In this document: one piece after another, positions 61,648 to 64,000 of the stretch
Layout: every line of letters starts with the position of its first letter
How positions within the stretch are numbered: position 1 is the first letter of the stretch
Assembly: GCA_040510375.1 (NCBI GenBank)
Contig: JBEVJC010000024.1
Coordinates: 62,001-126,000, forward strand
DNA: 64,000 bases
Direction of reading: 5' to 3'
DNA from: JBEVJC01 sp040510375
Lineage (GTDB): Bacteria > Bacteroidota > Bacteroidia > Chitinophagales > Chitinophagaceae
The notes under the pieces: generated by a model
Databases searched by the model: none
Told to the model about the DNA's origin: nothing
What the model saw: the letters and a program-made list of their open reading frames with translations, nothing else
Position numbers and translations under genes: made by a program

Positions 61648-64000
61648 ATGCGACTCCCGCTGTTCCTGATCTGTCTGCTGATCTTCGGTTGTTCAAGACC
61701 GGAGAAAATGTTTGAGAAGTTATCGCCCGGTACCACCGGTGTAAACTTCGTCAATACAATTACGGAGGACAGGGAGCATAATGTTTTCACCTACCAGTAT
61801 TATTACAATGGCAATGGTGTGGCAGTTGGTGATGTGAATGGTGACGGTCTCGCCGATCTGTTTTTTACCGGTAACCAGACCCCTTCCAGACTTTACCTGA
61901 ATAAGGGTAACTTAAAATTTGAAGACATTACAACCACTGCCGGTGTGGCTGGAAAAAACGCCTGGCGTACCGGAGCAAATATGGTTGATATTAATGGCGA
62001 CGGCCTGCTTGATATCTATGTTTGTTATTCCGGATTCGGTACGGATGCCGACCGGGCCGAACAACTATTCATCAACACGGGAGTTAAAAATGAAACACCA
62101 GTGTTTGTGGAAAAGGCCGCCGAATACGGACTTGAAACACCGGGAACCTATACCAGCCAGAGTGCGTTCCTGGATTATGATCTCGATGGCGACCTCGACA
62201 TGTTCCAGCTTAACCATGCCAATGAGTTTTACTCTCCGTTTTTTAATACACAGAAACTCCGCACCCTTCGCCATCCACAGTATGGCAACCGCCTGTACCG
62301 GAATGATGCGGGCCATTTCACCGAAGTCAGTGATACTGCTGGTATATTCGGCGGTGGAAATAATTTCGGACTGGGTATCGCCATCAGTGATATTAATAAC
62401 GACGGATGGCCCGATATCCTGGTAAGTAACGATTTCCATGAACAGGATTACCTCTATCTCAATCACCGCGATGGCCGGTTCACCGAAATCAGCCAGCAGG
62501 TATTCAACCACATGAGCCGGAATACCATGGGACTTGATATCGCCGATTTCAATAATGATGGCCTGCCCGATGTAGTGACACTGGATATGCTCCCTGAATC
62601 AAACTACCGTCAGAAAATACTCCAGGGCGCAGATGAATATGACAAGTACACACTGATGGTGAACTCCGGTTATGGTCACCAGAATAACCGTAACATGTTA
62701 CAGCTTAACCGCGGTTACGATGAACAGGGCCTGCCGGTATTCAGTGAAATCGGTCAGTTGTCGGGCATTTCCAATACAGACTGGAGCTGGGCATCTCTCT
62801 TTGCTGATTTTGATAATGATGGTTATAAAGACCTGTTCGTTACCAATGGTTACCTCCGCGAATCAACCAATCTCGACTTCATGAAATATGAAGTGGCGGA
62901 AGCCATGCAGAAAGCCGCCGAAAGCGGCCTGGACGTCAGTACACCCCAGGGTTATGCCAGTAATATGCCGCTATATGACCTGGTTAAAAAAATGCCTTCA
63001 ACAAGGATCAGCAATTACATGTACCGGAATAAAAAGGACCTGACATTTGCCAATGAAACCGGGGCCTGGGGACTGGATGAGCCAGGAATCAGCAGTGGCG
63101 CGGCTTACGCCGATCTCGACAACGATGGCGATCTGGATCTGATCGTATGTAATAACAATGATCCGGTATGGATTTACCAGAACCATGGCGACAGTAAGAC
63201 AAAAAATAATTACCTGCGCATAAAACTCAGGGGCGACAGGCTGAATACGTATGCACTGGGCGCCAAAGTATTTGTTGAAACAGACAGCACGGAACAAATG
63301 CAGGAAATGTACCCGGTGCGCGGTTACCAGTCGTCTGTTGATTATGTTCTCAACTTCGGACTTGGCCAGGCTTCCAATATTAAACAGGTACTGGTATACT
63401 GGACACCCGACTCTGTCACTGTTGTAAAGTCGCCCGCTATCAACAGCACAATTAATGTAAACCGGGCCGATGCGGTGTTTCTGACACCAGCCGATACAAA
63501 CAGAACTTCTCTCTTCAGCGACCTCAGTGTTAATTCCGGACTCGACTTCCGCCATCATGAAAACGCTTTTGTTGATTTCAAAAGAGAGTTCCTGATCCCC
63601 TACCAGCTCTCTCGGCAGGGACCAAAAATGTCGGTTGCAGATGTGAATGGTGACGGACTTGAAGATGTATTCATTGGCGGAGCACTGGGTCAGGGTGGAA
63701 AAATGTTCCTGCAAAACATGGACGGCAGGTTCCGCGTTTCTGAAAGCCAGCCATGGACCGGTTCCGGCAGCGAAGAGATCGGCTCACTTTTTTTTGATGC
63801 GGATAAAGATGGCGACCCCGACCTGTACATTGTTAATGGAGGTAATGAATGGAGGATGGCAGGAGCGGAATTGCAGGACCAGTTATACATCAATAATGGC
63901 AGGGGTTTATTTGCCCTTTCAGAAGGATCATTACCGGCGGAAGTATATAGTGGTACTTGTGTAACTGCGGCCGACTTCGACAAGGACGGCGACCTGGATC
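61648..64000 (+). CDS. FG-GAP/VCBS-repeat lipoprotein, CRTAC1/UnbV type (C-terminus cut by window edge)
   Basis: The first ~784 residues of a large exported lipoprotein (MRLPLFLICLLIFGC, lipid Cys15); the frame is open to base 64000. It carries at least ten calcium-binding propeller loops of the DxNxDG type: GDVNGDGLADLF, VDINGDGLLDIY, LDYDLDGDLDMF, SDINNDGWPDIL, ADFNNDGLPDVV, ADFDNDGYKDLF, ADLDNDGDLDLI, ADVNGDGLEDVF, FDADKDGDPDLY and ADFDKDGDLD. A region around residues 520-605 (RIKLRGDRLNTYALGAKVFVETD, VLNFGLGQASNIKQVLVYW) matches the ASPIC/UnbV fold. Such proteins are frequent after SusCD pairs in Bacteroidota; the role is unknown, presumably surface binding or glycan handling. Confidence 0.9.
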   Translation, partial: MRLPLFLICLLIFGCSRPEKMFEKLSPGTTGVNFVNTITEDREHNVFTYQYYYNGNGVAVGDVNGDGLADLFFTGNQTPSRLYLNKGNLKFEDITTTAGVAGKNAWRTGANMVDINGDGLLDIYVCYSGFGTDADRAEQLFINTGVKNETPVFVEKAAEYGLETPGTYTSQSAFLDYDLDGDLDMFQLNHANEFYSPFFNTQKLRTLRHPQYGNRLYRNDAGHFTEVSDTAGIFGGGNNFGLGIAISDINNDGWPDILVSNDFHEQDYLYLNHRDGRFTEISQQVFNHMSRNTMGLDIADFNNDGLPDVVTLDMLPESNYRQKILQGADEYDKYTLMVNSGYGHQNNRNMLQLNRGYDEQGLPVFSEIGQLSGISNTDWSWASLFADFDNDGYKDLFVTNGYLRESTNLDFMKYEVAEAMQKAAESGLDVSTPQGYASNMPLYDLVKKMPSTRISNYMYRNKKDLTFANETGAWGLDEPGISSGAAYADLDNDGDLDLIVCNNNDPVWIYQNHGDSKTKNNYLRIKLRGDRLNTYALGAKVFVETDSTEQMQEMYPVRGYQSSVDYVLNFGLGQASNIKQVLVYWTPDSVTVVKSPAINSTINVNRADAVFLTPADTNRTSLFSDLSVNSGLDFRHHENAFVDFKREFLIPYQLSRQGPKMSVADVNGDGLEDVFIGGALGQGGKMFLQNMDGRFRVSESQPWTGSGSEEIGSLFFDADKDGDPDLYIVNGGNEWRMAGAELQDQLYINNGRGLFALSEGSLPAEVYSGTCVTAADFDKDGDLD

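Noticed and set aside
1..64000. tRNA, rRNA, CRISPR, insertion sequences, phage or integration sites
   Set aside because: None was recognised in the intergenic regions; gaps are short and are accounted for by promoters, operators, leaders and terminators.

Overview
The window is chromosomal DNA of a Bacteroidota bacterium, most likely of the Chitinophagaceae/Chitinophagales type (inference). The reasons are four complete SusC/SusD pairs, many secreted proteins with Bacteroidota-style signal peptides or lipoproteins, a non-HTCS triple-tyrosine membrane regulator, and several promoters that fit the Bacteroidota consensus TTTG-N19/20-TAnnTTTG. I see no tRNA, rRNA, CRISPR array, transposase or phage gene.

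Layout. 1-2735 is the N-terminal part of a TonB-dependent receptor cut by the window edge. 2850-8650 holds a UvrA2-type ABC ATPase, a LacI regulator with a candidate operator, a methylglyoxal-synthase-fold protein that has lost the catalytic residues, and a GH32 fructanase. 8674-11926 is an MbnP/MbnH-type metal cluster (beta-barrel, di-heme peroxidase-family enzyme, MbnP lipoprotein, small CxxxC membrane protein). It is followed by a multi-PAS histidine kinase (11981-14623) and a methyltransferase. 15586-22998 is a transcription unit with promoter, a leader ORF ending in three Cys codons, SusC, SusD, an M14 metallopeptidase and a terminator. 23141-28065 is ordinary metabolism: AraC regulator, metallo-hydrolase, AccA, alpha/beta hydrolase, type II NADH dehydrogenase.

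28230-42105 is a polysaccharide utilisation locus for a hexuronate-containing glycan: SusC/SusD/lipoprotein, mannonate dehydratase UxuA, an SDR next to it, a LacI regulator, a GH88 unsaturated glucuronyl hydrolase, an alginate/glucuronan-lyase-like PL and a GH2. Three copies of one 14-bp palindrome (CGMAAACGATTWCG) lie in front of its transcription units and make a coherent predicted LacI regulon.

42655-51844 is the most unusual part: one minus-strand operon of about 9.2 kb with four paralogous AhpD-like CxxCxxxH proteins, an MFS transporter, SusC, SusD and a DUF3179 membrane protein. The junction between the first AhpD gene and the MFS gene is a triplicated 38-bp repeat that creates two 13-codon mini-ORFs chained by ATGA stop/start overlaps.

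51935-64000 holds a small membrane protein and a 980-residue one-component transmembrane regulator. Divergent to the regulator is a PKD lipoprotein/SusC/SusD operon with two GATGTA-N5-GATGTA elements upstream of its promoter. The window ends in a truncated FG-GAP/VCBS repeat lipoprotein. Functions are assigned by motif recognition only; no database search was possible.
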